NCBI GenBank assembly: GCA_902462635.1
Contig: CABQCN010000123.1
Location: forward strand, 1-5,279
DNA: 5,279 nt
DNA from: an uncultured Oscillospiraceae bacterium
GTDB taxonomy: Bacteria; Bacillota; Clostridia; UBA1212; UBA1255
Reading direction: 5' to 3'
Positions 1 to 5,134 of the stretch are shown here, piece after piece; the stretch's first letter is position 1; each line of letters opens with the position of its first letter. The translations under genes and the position numbers were made by a program. The notes under the pieces are model-generated. The model worked only from the letters and a program-made list of their open reading frames with translations. It had not been told where the DNA came from and ran no database searches.

Positions 1-11
1 AAATAGCGGAG

Positions 12-32
12 AAAAAGGCGCGGCTTCGCGCC
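12..32 (-). terminator. Intrinsic terminator of the ABC transporter/regulator operon
   Basis: Read on the minus strand, a perfect 6-bp stem GGCGCG/CGCGCC closes on the 4-nt loop AAGC and is followed at once by five T (plus-strand positions 16-12). It begins 7 nt after the response regulator stop codon, so it is the natural 3' end of the operon. It also means that no further gene, such as a sensor kinase, is expected in the same transcript. Visible directly in the sequence; termination efficiency is inferred. Confidence 0.8.
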
Positions 33-39
33 GCGTTGA

Positions 40-711
40 TTATTCGACAAGATATCCCATCCCTATTTTCGTTATGATAAAATCCCGCAGCCCCGCAGCG
101 TCCAGTTTCTTTCGCAGGCGCGTAACATTTACGGTCAGCGTGTTTTCGTCAACAAAGCTGTCCGTTTCCCATAAACGCTGCATCAGCGCGTCGCGCATCA
201 CGACGCGTCCCTTCTGTTCGAAAAGCGTCTGTAAAATACGGCTCTCGTTCTTTGTCAGACTGATCCGCTCTCCGCGGTACGTCAATACGGCGGCGGCCGG
301 ATCCAGCACGGCGCCCCGGTGTTCCAGCACCGGGAGCTGCGCCGCAAAATCGTAGGTACGCCTTAGAATTGCCTGTATTTTCGCGGTCAATACGTTGAGG
401 TCGAACGGTTTCGCAATAAAATCGTCGCCCCCCATATTCATCGCCATGACGATATTCATATTGTCGGACGCCGAAGAAAGGAACACGATCGGCACCTGAG
501 AAATTTTGCGGATTTCCCCGCACCAGTAATACCCGTTATAAAAGGGCAGCGTGATATCGAGCAGTACCAGATGGGGCGAGAAATCCCGGAACAGCGATAG
601 GACTTCGCGGAAGTCTTCCGCGCATCTGGCCTCCAGCCCCCAGGCTCCAATTTGTTTTTGCATCGCGCCGGCAATTGCCGGATCGTCTTCCACGATCAGA
701 ATTTTATACAA
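40..711 (-). CDS. OmpR-family response regulator, BceR-like
   Basis: A 223-residue cytoplasmic two-component regulator that would bind DNA when phosphorylated. Receiver domain, residues 1-118: acidic pair D9/D10, phosphoacceptor D52 in LLDITLP, switch Ser S79, conserved K101 in AKPFD. Winged-helix DNA-binding domain, about 128-223: recognition helix around 188-203 (DENTLTVNVTRLRKKL) and the C-terminal wing GMGYLV. The stretch MAMNMGGDDFIAKPFDLNVL and the linker ILRRTYDF are typical of the BceR/GraR group, which controls antimicrobial-peptide transporters in Firmicutes. The start is TTG at 711-709: an in-frame TGA lies at 720-718, and no ATG comes before residue 17, which would remove the acidic pair. 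The Shine-Dalgarno AGGAG (722-726) is 10 nt upstream. It is the last gene of the operon, 29 nt after the permease, with a terminator directly behind. No partner kinase is visible. Family sure; target genes unknown, though autoregulation of this transporter operon is the obvious guess. Confidence 0.93.
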   Translation of the reverse strand: MYKILIVEDDPAIAGAMQKQIGAWGLEARCAEDFREVLSLFRDFSPHLVLLDITLPFYNGYYWCGEIRKISQVPIVFLSSASDNMNIVMAMNMGGDDFIAKPFDLNVLTAKIQAILRRTYDFAAQLPVLEHRGAVLDPAAAVLTYRGERISLTKNESRILQTLFEQKGRVVMRDALMQRLWETDSFVDENTLTVNVTRLRKKLDAAGLRDFIITKIGMGYLVE

Positions 712-726
712 AACGCATCATCTCCT
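709..726 (-). promoter_or_regulatory. Ribosome binding site and TTG start of the response regulator
   Basis: On the minus strand AGGAG (726-722) is followed by 10 nt and then TTG (711-709), which decides the start. The 10-nt spacer holds two out-of-frame ATG codons (721-719 and 718-716) that open a frame of at most five codons (MMRFV), ending in TAA at 706-704. The first ATG abuts the AGGAG and the second is only 3 nt away, so both are badly spaced. The rare start codon and long spacer suggest weak translation of the regulator relative to the transporter (inference). Confidence 0.6.
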
Positions 727-740
727 GTGCCGCCGCGCCC

Positions 741-2318
741 TTAATTTCGCAAACGGAATGTTTTATACGCAAATTTATATACCAGGATACAGGCGACGAT
801 ACAATAAATTACGCAGAACGCCGTCGCGGTGATTCCAAAAAGGAGCGTATCCAGTTTTACCTGCAGAAATACATAGCAGACCATGTACGTAAGCCAGATG
901 ACCGCCAGATACGCGCCGCTTTTCACCTGCGTATTTACGTTGTACGGCTGCAGCAGATAGTACAGCATCAGGTAATGTACGGAGAAAAAGATGCTCATGG
1001 CGAGGATGGTCACCGGAAGGATTACATAATTGAGCGGATTTGCCGTTCCGCCGGAAAAATACAGGATCACGGGCAGGCCGGCGCCGATGACCGCGGCAGG
1101 CAGGAGATTGATTTTAATGATCTCCCGCAGGCGGATCCTGAACAATTTCAGAATAAAAGAAGGTTTTTTATAAAACGAATACGTCAGCATACTGTGATCG
1201 CAGTTCATGAACAGGGCGCTCGTGAAAATCGTACCGCGGTTGATCAGGTACATTACGAACGCGAAATACGGGAGCAGAATCATCATCGATTCGTTTACTT
1301 TCAGCCGGATTTCCGGCTCGATGCGGCACAGCAGCAGCATACCGAGCAGCAGCGCCAGCAGGATCAAAGAGATCTTCTGCGCAGAGCGCCATAATATTTT
1401 ACGGTGCCGCTTGATAAATAATTCGTTAAAATACTCGAATCCTGTTCTGTTACTCGTGATTCCCGCGTCATGGCTGATTATTTTCTTCTGCCGTTCCGCA
1501 TTTGCCGTCTTAACTGCCCGGTCATAATCCGTGCCGAATTTTTTCTCCGCCAGAAGGATCCTGCAGACTTCGCGGTACGACGGAAAGCGCGCTACGAAAA
1601 CCGCTCCGCAAACGCCGGCGAAAGTGACCGCAAACGCAAGTACCAAAAAGGCCGCGCGCGGGAGAATCACGTTCAGATACGGAAGCCCGCAGGCTGCGCC
1701 CAGCAGCAGCGCAGAGAGCGGCCAGGCCAGTTTGGGCGGCAGATTCTCATTGGCGCTTTTTCCTGTTTTTTTATAACGGAGCAGGAAGAGCGCCGCCGCG
1801 GTCAGCTTCGCCCCGGCGATAAAAAAGGGCAGAAACATGCAGATCCAAAGCGGTACGCTGCTTTGCCGCCCGAACAGGATCGTAAACGGCAGGAAGCCGG
1901 CGACCGTGCGCAGCATCGCATACCAATAATTTGAAAGCGTGTAGGCTCTCGCATCCATACGCATCAAGACCACCGCGTAATATTTATCGTTCGTGGGATT
2001 GAACAGATAGGTGTTCATATACGCGCCGATGATGGTCAGGAAGAACAGAATATGGAGAAAAATCTGTGGCGTGCGCTCTCCGGAATAGAGGCGGCACAGT
2101 CCGAATACCATCGCAAGATAAATCAGCTTCCCCAAAAACAGCGAGATGATTTCCCAGAGTACGGCGATCACCGCCGCAAATCGTTTCAGCCCCCTGCAGC
2201 TGTACAACTTGTCTGGAAACAATCTGCGGATCAGCGGGATCTGCTGCAAGGAATACAAGATCCCGTTGACACGGTACGTATTTTTCAACGAAAAGGAAAT
2301 GCGGAACGATTCAATCAT
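741..2318 (-). CDS. ABC transporter permease (polytopic membrane protein)
   Basis: A 525-residue integral membrane protein, the likely membrane partner of the ATPase encoded just upstream. By eye it has about 11-12 hydrophobic segments: around 46-76, 84-103, 132-150, 157-180, 198-216 and 220-243. A basic, charged loop (about 244-312) follows, then segments around 315-332, 345-361, 402-421, 431-455, 468-486 and 490-514. The layout of two halves joined by a cytoplasmic loop suggests two fused six-helix units (inference). The N-terminus (FSLKNTYRVNGILYSL) resembles large uncharacterised permeases of Clostridia. There is no FtsX-type extracellular domain, so it is not a BceB homologue. I chose ATG at 2318 rather than the longer frame to 2387 because a GAGG (2325-2328) sits 6 nt upstream and the start overlaps the ATPase stop by 8 nt, a usual coupled arrangement. 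Substrate and direction are unknown; export is more likely, given the ATPase type. Confidence 0.85.
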   Translation of the reverse strand: MIESFRISFSLKNTYRVNGILYSLQQIPLIRRLFPDKLYSCRGLKRFAAVIAVLWEIISLFLGKLIYLAMVFGLCRLYSGERTPQIFLHILFFLTIIGAYMNTYLFNPTNDKYYAVVLMRMDARAYTLSNYWYAMLRTVAGFLPFTILFGRQSSVPLWICMFLPFFIAGAKLTAAALFLLRYKKTGKSANENLPPKLAWPLSALLLGAACGLPYLNVILPRAAFLVLAFAVTFAGVCGAVFVARFPSYREVCRILLAEKKFGTDYDRAVKTANAERQKKIISHDAGITSNRTGFEYFNELFIKRHRKILWRSAQKISLILLALLLGMLLLCRIEPEIRLKVNESMMILLPYFAFVMYLINRGTIFTSALFMNCDHSMLTYSFYKKPSFILKLFRIRLREIIKINLLPAAVIGAGLPVILYFSGGTANPLNYVILPVTILAMSIFFSVHYLMLYYLLQPYNVNTQVKSGAYLAVIWLTYMVCYVFLQVKLDTLLFGITATAFCVIYCIVACILVYKFAYKTFRLRN

Positions 2319-2328
2319 GGCTTTCCTC
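2311..2328 (-). promoter_or_regulatory. Coupled stop/start overlap between ATPase and permease
   Basis: On the minus strand the permease ATG (2318-2316) lies inside the ATPase reading frame, whose TGA is at 2313-2311, so the genes share 8 nt. The permease Shine-Dalgarno GAGG (2328-2325) is inside the ATPase coding sequence. This favours translational coupling and stoichiometric synthesis of the two subunits (inference from geometry). Confidence 0.7.
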
Positions 2329-3018
2329 ACGCAGGGCATTGATAATTTTATCTTTGAATTCCTGATTGCCGAGATCCGTTTTATCAACGGTTTCCAGTTC
2401 TCCGCGGTTCAGGATCACGATTTCATCGCAAAGGTCGAGCGCCAGTTCCAAAATATGAGTGGAAAATAAAATCACCCGGTCCGTTTTCAGCGTCCGCAGC
2501 AGCTGTTTCATTTCTTCCGCCACGACCACGTCGAGCGAGGTCAGCGGTTCGTCCAGAAGCAGCACATTCGGCCGAGCGATGAGATGGACCAGCATCTGCA
2601 TTTTATTTTTCATCCCGTGAGAATAATCCTTCAGCAGCTTATCCCGGTCTTCGGCTTCGATGTTCATCAATTCGAAATATTCATCGATGGATTTTAAATC
2701 GCTGATGCTTTTTTCGTTGATTTCAATATAAAATTTCAGGAACTCCCGCCCCGTCAGAAACTCGGGTACGGTTGGCGTGGAGAGGACGTAGCCGATATCT
2801 TCCGCCTTCAGCTCCCGGGTTTGTCCGTTTTCTTCTATATAGAATCGGCCGCTGTCCGCCTTCAGGTCACGGTTCACACAGTTGAACAGCGTCGTTTTGC
2901 CGGCGCCGTTTCTGCCAAGCAATCCGTAGATTTTTCCGCTTTCAAACGTAAAGCCGATGTCCCGCAGAACTTCTTTCTTCTCAAAATTTTTGGATAAATG
3001 TTCAATAATAAATTTCAT
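2311..3018 (-). CDS. ABC transporter ATP-binding protein (CcmA/drug-exporter type)
   Basis: A 235-residue nucleotide-binding subunit that hydrolyses ATP on the cytoplasmic face to drive the adjacent permease. Walker A is GRNGAGKTT (residues 35-43, K41). The signature motif is degenerate, YSHGMKNKM (132-140), instead of LSGGQ. Walker B is VLLLDEP (152-158, catalytic E157), the D-loop SLD is at 161-163 and the switch histidine H188 is in FSTH. The Q-loop region reads GYVLSTPTVPEFLTG (76-90), with no obvious glutamine, as is frequent in the ABC-2/CcmA group. The length is normal for a stand-alone NBD. The start ATG at 3018 has GGGAGG 4 nt upstream. It is first in the operon, with its own promoter at 3053-3082. 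Family is secure; substrate cannot be read from the NBD. The residue pattern fits a drug, peptide or lipid exporter rather than an importer. Confidence 0.94.
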   Translation of the reverse strand: MKFIIEHLSKNFEKKEVLRDIGFTFESGKIYGLLGRNGAGKTTLFNCVNRDLKADSGRFYIEENGQTRELKAEDIGYVLSTPTVPEFLTGREFLKFYIEINEKSISDLKSIDEYFELMNIEAEDRDKLLKDYSHGMKNKMQMLVHLIARPNVLLLDEPLTSLDVVVAEEMKQLLRTLKTDRVILFSTHILELALDLCDEIVILNRGELETVDKTDLGNQEFKDKIINALREESHD

Positions 3019-3052
3019 AGATCCTCCCGTGACCCGTTATTTTTCTTTCCGG

Positions 3053-3082
3053 ATTATACCATGCATCTTGCCCTGCAAGCAA
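3053..3082 (-). promoter_or_regulatory. Sigma-A promoter of the ABC/response-regulator operon
   Basis: On the minus strand an extended -10, TGG-TATAAT (perfect -10 hexamer at 3058-3053), lies 18 nt downstream of the -35-like TTGCTT (3082-3077). Transcription would start near 3046, giving a leader of roughly 28 nt before the ATPase ATG. A perfect inverted repeat, CTTGC-CCT-GCAAG (3067-3079), overlaps the spacer and the -35 and could be a regulator binding site. No copy of the BceR-type box TNACA-N4-TGTAA was found around it by eye. The -10 is convincing; the -35 is fair. Confidence 0.7.
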
Positions 3083-3123
3083 GGGAGCGGAGCCAAGGCT
3101 TCGGAAACGTCTGCCGCCGCACA

Positions 3124-3990
3124 TTACACATCAATCAGCAAGCTGAACGTTCCTGCTGTCAACAGGAGAAATCCGACAAGAGATTTTTTTGTCAGCTTTT
3201 CTTTTAAAAATATGTAAGAGAAAACAATCGTAACTACAATACTTAATTTGTCAATGGGCACCACGATGCTGGCCTGTCCGTCCTGCAGGGCTCTGTAGTA
3301 GCACAGCCAAGAAAGTCCTGTCGTAAAGCCCGAAAGACAAATAAAGAGCCAGCTTTTCCGATCGATCCGCTTGATTTCTCCTTGCTTTTTGGTTATGAAA
3401 ACAACGACCCAAGCCATAATCAGCACTACAATCGTACGGAGTGCCGTTCCAAGGTTGGATTCAATGTTTGTGATTCCTATTTTCCCGAGAATGGAGGTGA
3501 GACTTGCAAAAACAGCAGACAGAAACGCATAAAACATCCAACCCCTGCTTCTCTTTCCAGGCGCTGCCGCCTGCTTTTTGGAAATCATCAAATACGTGCC
3601 GGCGCCGATCGCCGCGATACCGAGGAGTTTCCAAACAGTGACCGGCTCGCCGAGAATCACAAACGCTAAAATCATGGTAAGGATCGTGCTCGATTTATCG
3701 ATCGGCGCAACCTGGTTCACATCGCCGAGCTGCAGCGCTTTAAAATAGCAAAGCCAAGACGCGCCGGTGGCAAGACCGGACAGACTCAGAAATACAAGCG
3801 TCTTTGCATCAACTGTCGGAAGGGTATCAAAAGAACCGACGAGCAGCACCATTAGCCAAGAAAAAAGCAGTACAAAGACGGTGCGGATCGCCGTTGCCAC
3901 ATTTGAATCCGTATTTTTAATGCCGATCTTCGCAAGGACTGCGGTGATTCCCGCAAACAATGCCGATCCGAAGGCAAAAGCCAGCCACAT
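3124..3990 (-). CDS. EamA/DMT-superfamily membrane transporter
   Basis: A 288-residue, ten-helix integral membrane protein of the drug/metabolite transporter superfamily, whose members export metabolites or amino acids. It holds two tandem EamA domains, about residues 1-137 and 151-287, with strong internal repetition. LAKIGI/LGKIGI, SNxxTAxRT, LSGxxTGxSWLCYxxAL and PIDK (96-99 and 245-248) recur in the same order. They are joined by a short basic linker (AAAPGKRSRG). Each half has about five hydrophobic helices, as expected. The open frame extends to an ATG at 4044, but that codon lies in the loop/stem of the upstream terminator hairpin. I chose ATG 3990, which has GGTGAGG close upstream (3-nt spacer) and begins right at the first helix; ATG 4008 is the alternative. 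No separate promoter was seen between the terminator and the start, so expression may depend on read-through from the cold-shock gene. Substrate unknown. Confidence 0.88.
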   Translation of the reverse strand: MWLAFAFGSALFAGITAVLAKIGIKNTDSNVATAIRTVFVLLFSWLMVLLVGSFDTLPTVDAKTLVFLSLSGLATGASWLCYFKALQLGDVNQVAPIDKSSTILTMILAFVILGEPVTVWKLLGIAAIGAGTYLMISKKQAAAPGKRSRGWMFYAFLSAVFASLTSILGKIGITNIESNLGTALRTIVVLIMAWVVVFITKKQGEIKRIDRKSWLFICLSGFTTGLSWLCYYRALQDGQASIVVPIDKLSIVVTIVFSYIFLKEKLTKKSLVGFLLLTAGTFSLLIDV

Positions 3991-4028
3991 ATTCCTCACC
4001 GCCCCCATCGTCCGGCGCCCCGACACGA

Positions 4029-4061
4029 AGAAAGTTCCGGCCATTCCGGCCGGAACTTTCT
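4029..4061 (-). terminator. Intrinsic terminator of the cold-shock gene
   Basis: A perfect 14-bp inverted repeat (4029-4042 with 4048-4061) around the 5-nt loop GGAAT (minus strand). The stem is GC-rich near the loop (GTTCCGGCC) and the 3' arm ends ACTTTCT, followed by TCGTG. It begins 37 nt after the cold-shock stop codon. The U-tract is short and interrupted, so it may be only partly efficient and may also act as a stabilising 3' hairpin. Partial read-through would feed the EamA gene downstream (inference). Confidence 0.72.
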
Positions 4062-4098
4062 GTTCATCCTATTTCTGCGTTTTAACTTCCGTTTTCGG

Positions 4099-4311
4099 TT
4101 ATGCTACGCAGACGTTTACCGCTCTGACTTTACGGCTGTTCTTGGGATCCGTTTCCGTATCAAACGTAACGCTCTGGCCTTCCGTAAGCGATTTGAATCC
4201 GTTTGAAACAATCGCCGAGAAATGGACGAATACGTCTTCCCCGCCGTTGTCGTTGGATATAAATCCAAATCCTTTGTCTGCATTGAACCATTTTACTGTA
4301 CCTTTATTCAT
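4099..4311 (-). CDS. Cold-shock protein, CspA family
   Basis: A 70-residue single cold-shock domain (five-stranded OB fold) that binds single-stranded RNA and DNA. In the family it acts as an RNA chaperone and transcription antiterminator. RNP1 is KGFGFI (13-18), RNP2 is VFVHF (27-31), and aromatic W8 and F9 lie in the KWFNADKG start typical of the family. The length is normal (65-75 residues). The Shine-Dalgarno AGGAGG (4325-4320) is 8 nt upstream of ATG 4311. It is monocistronic or leaky: its own promoter lies at 4442-4469 and a terminator hairpin at 4029-4061. The roughly 124-nt structured leader suggests post-transcriptional control, as known for cold-shock genes. Family certain. Clostridia often carry several paralogues, so no specific gene name is given, and cold induction of this copy is not shown by sequence alone. 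Confidence 0.97.
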   Translation of the reverse strand: MNKGTVKWFNADKGFGFISNDNGGEDVFVHFSAIVSNGFKSLTEGQSVTFDTETDPKNSRKVRAVNVCVA

Positions 4312-4313
4312 AA

Positions 4314-4344
4314 TGGGTACCTCCTAAATATTTTTTCGTACCCA
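4314..4344 (-). promoter_or_regulatory. Hairpin around the cold-shock gene ribosome binding site
   Basis: A 7-bp inverted repeat (4314-4320, TGGGTAC, with 4338-4344, GTACCCA) encloses a 17-nt AU-rich loop. The Shine-Dalgarno AGGAGG (4325-4320) falls in this loop, with its last G in the stem. In the mRNA the SD would be displayed next to, or partly trapped by, the stem base, just before the ATG at 4311. This could make initiation temperature- or protein-dependent. The repeat is seen directly; the regulatory role is inferred. Confidence 0.5.
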
Positions 4345-4351
4345 AATCATA

Positions 4352-4410
4352 AAAACAAAAAAATCACATGTCCGCTGATCAAAACTACAATGATCCGCAT
4401 CCACATGTGA
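4352..4410 (-). promoter_or_regulatory. Attenuator-like hairpin plus U-tract in the cold-shock leader
   Basis: On the minus strand the outer stem UCACAUGU/ACAUGUGA (8 bp, 4410-4403 with 4371-4364) encloses an internal loop. Next come a 2-bp GC/GC step, a mismatch and a 5-bp inner stem GAUCA/UGAUC (4395-4391 with 4381-4377) around a 9-nt loop. The outer stem is followed at once by seven U, a G and five more U (4363-4351). This is the form of an intrinsic terminator, yet it sits between the promoter (-10 at 4447-4442) and the ribosome binding site of the cold-shock gene. It could instead terminate transcripts arriving from further right, but the genes there (4562-5006) run the other way. Confidence 0.6.
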
Positions 4411-4441
4411 GAACAAAGCAATTATCCTGAATACGTTTTTT

Positions 4442-4491
4442 ATTTTAACACGATAATTTTATTTGTCAAGTAGGTTTTAAAAATATTTTTT
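4442..4491 (-). promoter_or_regulatory. Strong sigma-A promoter with UP element for the cold-shock gene
   Basis: On the minus strand, consensus TTGACA (4469-4464), a 16-nt spacer ending in TGT, and TAAAAT (4447-4442) form an extended -10 promoter. Directly upstream, AAAAATATTTT (4490-4480) fits the proximal-distal UP-element consensus AAAWWTWTTTT, with the next A-tract in register (4478-4475). Such an element binds the alpha C-terminal domains of RNA polymerase. Transcription would start near 4435, leaving a leader of about 124 nt. Confidence 0.85.
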
Positions 4492-4522
4492 GTATAGATC
4501 TGCTCCGTTCTGCCGATACTAT
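4492..4522 (+). promoter_or_regulatory. Weak candidate sporulation (sigma-E-like) promoter for the coat genes
   Basis: GTATA (4492-4496) and GATACTAT (4515-4522) resemble the sigma-E -35 (ATA core) and -10 (CATACAAT, 6 of 8 match) elements. The spacing of 18 nt after the ATA is longer than usual and the leading C of the -10 is missing. It is placed correctly, about 40 nt before the first coat ATG. No better candidate was seen in 4470-4548; treat as tentative. Confidence 0.22.
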
Positions 4523-4561
4523 TGATCGTAGCAATACACATAAATAATAAGGAGGAATTGA

Positions 4562-4747
4562 ATGATGACACCAAAGGAACTTCTTTATATCGAAGACGCA
4601 CTCGGGCATGAACAGCAGATGAAAAAGGCATGCACCGATTTTGCGAACCAGCTGCAGGATGCGGAACTGAAAGGGTTTGTACAGGAACTCTGCAATAAGC
4701 ATCAGCAGAGTTTCAACCGTTTTTACGGTTTACTGAACAGCAATTGA
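4562..4747 (+). CDS. Small spore-coat-like helical protein
   Basis: A 61-residue, soluble, almost wholly helical protein without signal peptide or membrane segment. It seems to form two amphipathic helices (about 4-31 and 33-58), with EDALGHEQQM in the first and LCNKHQQSFNRFYGLL in the second. The His/Glu placement (E11, H16, E17, H47) recalls ferritin-like helical hairpins, but no metal site can be claimed. Cysteines C24 and C44 could cross-link. Small proteins of this type in Clostridia sit next to Coat F-domain genes, as here: the next gene starts 13 nt later and carries a CotF-like end. A role in the spore coat is therefore inferred from context. Start ATG 4562 has AAGGAGG (4549-4555) 6 nt upstream; the adjacent ATG 4565 is the alternative. 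Expression is expected in the mother cell during sporulation, but the promoter evidence is weak. Confidence 0.82.
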   Translation: MMTPKELLYIEDALGHEQQMKKACTDFANQLQDAELKGFVQELCNKHQQSFNRFYGLLNSN

Positions 4748-4760
4748 AAGGAGAATGGCA

Positions 4761-5006
4761 ATGGATGATAAGTTGATCATGGATAATATCCTGTCTACGA
4801 CAAAAGGTGCGTGCGACTTAATGATGCACGGGGCGATCGAATCTTCTACTGCGGACGTTCATTGTGCGTTCACACAGGCCTTCAACGATACGCTTTGCAT
4901 GCAGAATGAGATCTATAAAAAGATGTCTCAGAAAGGCTGGTATCCGATGCAGCAGGTAGAGCAGCAGAAAATCAGTGCTGCAAAACAAAAATTCAGCGGG
5001 CAGTGA
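4761..5006 (+). CDS. Spore coat protein, CotF-like
   Basis: An 81-residue helical protein with the pattern of the Coat F family: a first helix with ESSTADVHCAF (27-37) and a second helix. After these come the family-typical KKMSQKGWYP (53-62) and a polar Q-rich tail (QQVEQQKISAAKQKF). It has no signal peptide and should act as a structural component of the spore coat. Cysteines at 18, 35 and 46 and many methionines are visible. The frame could begin at ATG 4755, but that lies only 1 nt after AAAGGAG (4747-4753). ATG 4761 has a 7-nt spacer and is chosen. It is in one unit with the preceding 61-residue gene, 13 nt away, and is followed by the terminator at 5066-5094. In B. subtilis the 160-residue CotF is cut into two small coat polypeptides; here two short genes stand side by side. 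Confidence 0.88.
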   Translation: MDDKLIMDNILSTTKGACDLMMHGAIESSTADVHCAFTQAFNDTLCMQNEIYKKMSQKGWYPMQQVEQQKISAAKQKFSGQ

Positions 5007-5065
5007 ATCTCCCGCGATAAATGTTTTGTTGCCTGAATGATATGCAGGCACATACGTTTTACAAT

Positions 5066-5094
5066 AAAAAAACCGCTTAGTAAGCGGTTTTTTT
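5066..5094. terminator. Bidirectional intrinsic terminator
   Basis: Seven A, then the stem CCGCTT (5073-5078), loop AGT, AAGCGG (5082-5087) and seven T. The structure works in both directions. On the plus strand it ends the coat gene pair (stop at 5006), and on the minus strand it can end the convergent gene entering from the right edge (stop at 5187-5185). A 6-bp hairpin TGCCTG/CAGGCA (5030-5035, 5045-5050) lies just before it on the plus transcript, without a U-tract. Confidence 0.9.
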
Positions 5095-5134
5095 ATTTAC
5101 TTCCACATTCACTCATTTTTTACATTCCAATGGA

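Noticed and set aside
675..1394. Long plus-strand open frame (239 codons) opposite the regulator and permease.
   Set aside because: It lies antisense to well-supported coding sequence, has a Q/R/H-rich, low-complexity composition typical of a shadow frame, and lacks a ribosome binding site.
2319..2387. N-terminal extension of the permease by 23 residues (start at 2387).
   Set aside because: It would lie deep inside the ATPase gene, whereas ATG 2318 has a good GAGG at 6 nt and the usual 8-nt coupled overlap.
3088..3103. Imperfect palindrome after the EamA stop, as a terminator.
   Set aside because: It has only a 2-nt loop and is not followed by a T-run on the minus strand; kept only as a possible binding site.
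3019..3123. BceR-type binding box (TNACA-N4-TGTAA) in the promoter region of the transporter operon.
   Set aside because: No convincing match by eye on either strand.
3991..4044. N-terminal extension of the EamA transporter to ATG 4044.
   Set aside because: The codon is in the terminator hairpin of the preceding gene, and the extra residues (including SGRRT) precede the natural first helix.
4347..4406. A 19-codon open frame on the minus strand in the cold-shock leader (begins MWMRIIVV, ends at TGA 4349-4347), running through the hairpin and U-tract as a possible leader peptide.
   Set aside because: No Shine-Dalgarno lies at a usable distance (nearest AGGA is about 18 nt upstream), and the hydrophobic composition follows simply from the U-tract. 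Not annotated as a gene.
4222..4410. Plus-strand open frame across the cold-shock start and leader.
   Set aside because: Antisense shadow, with no ribosome binding site and composition set by the U/A-tracts.
4539..4547. CATAAATAA just before the first coat gene as a sigma-K -10 (CATANNNTA).
   Set aside because: The last two bases do not fit, and transcription would start within the ribosome binding site.
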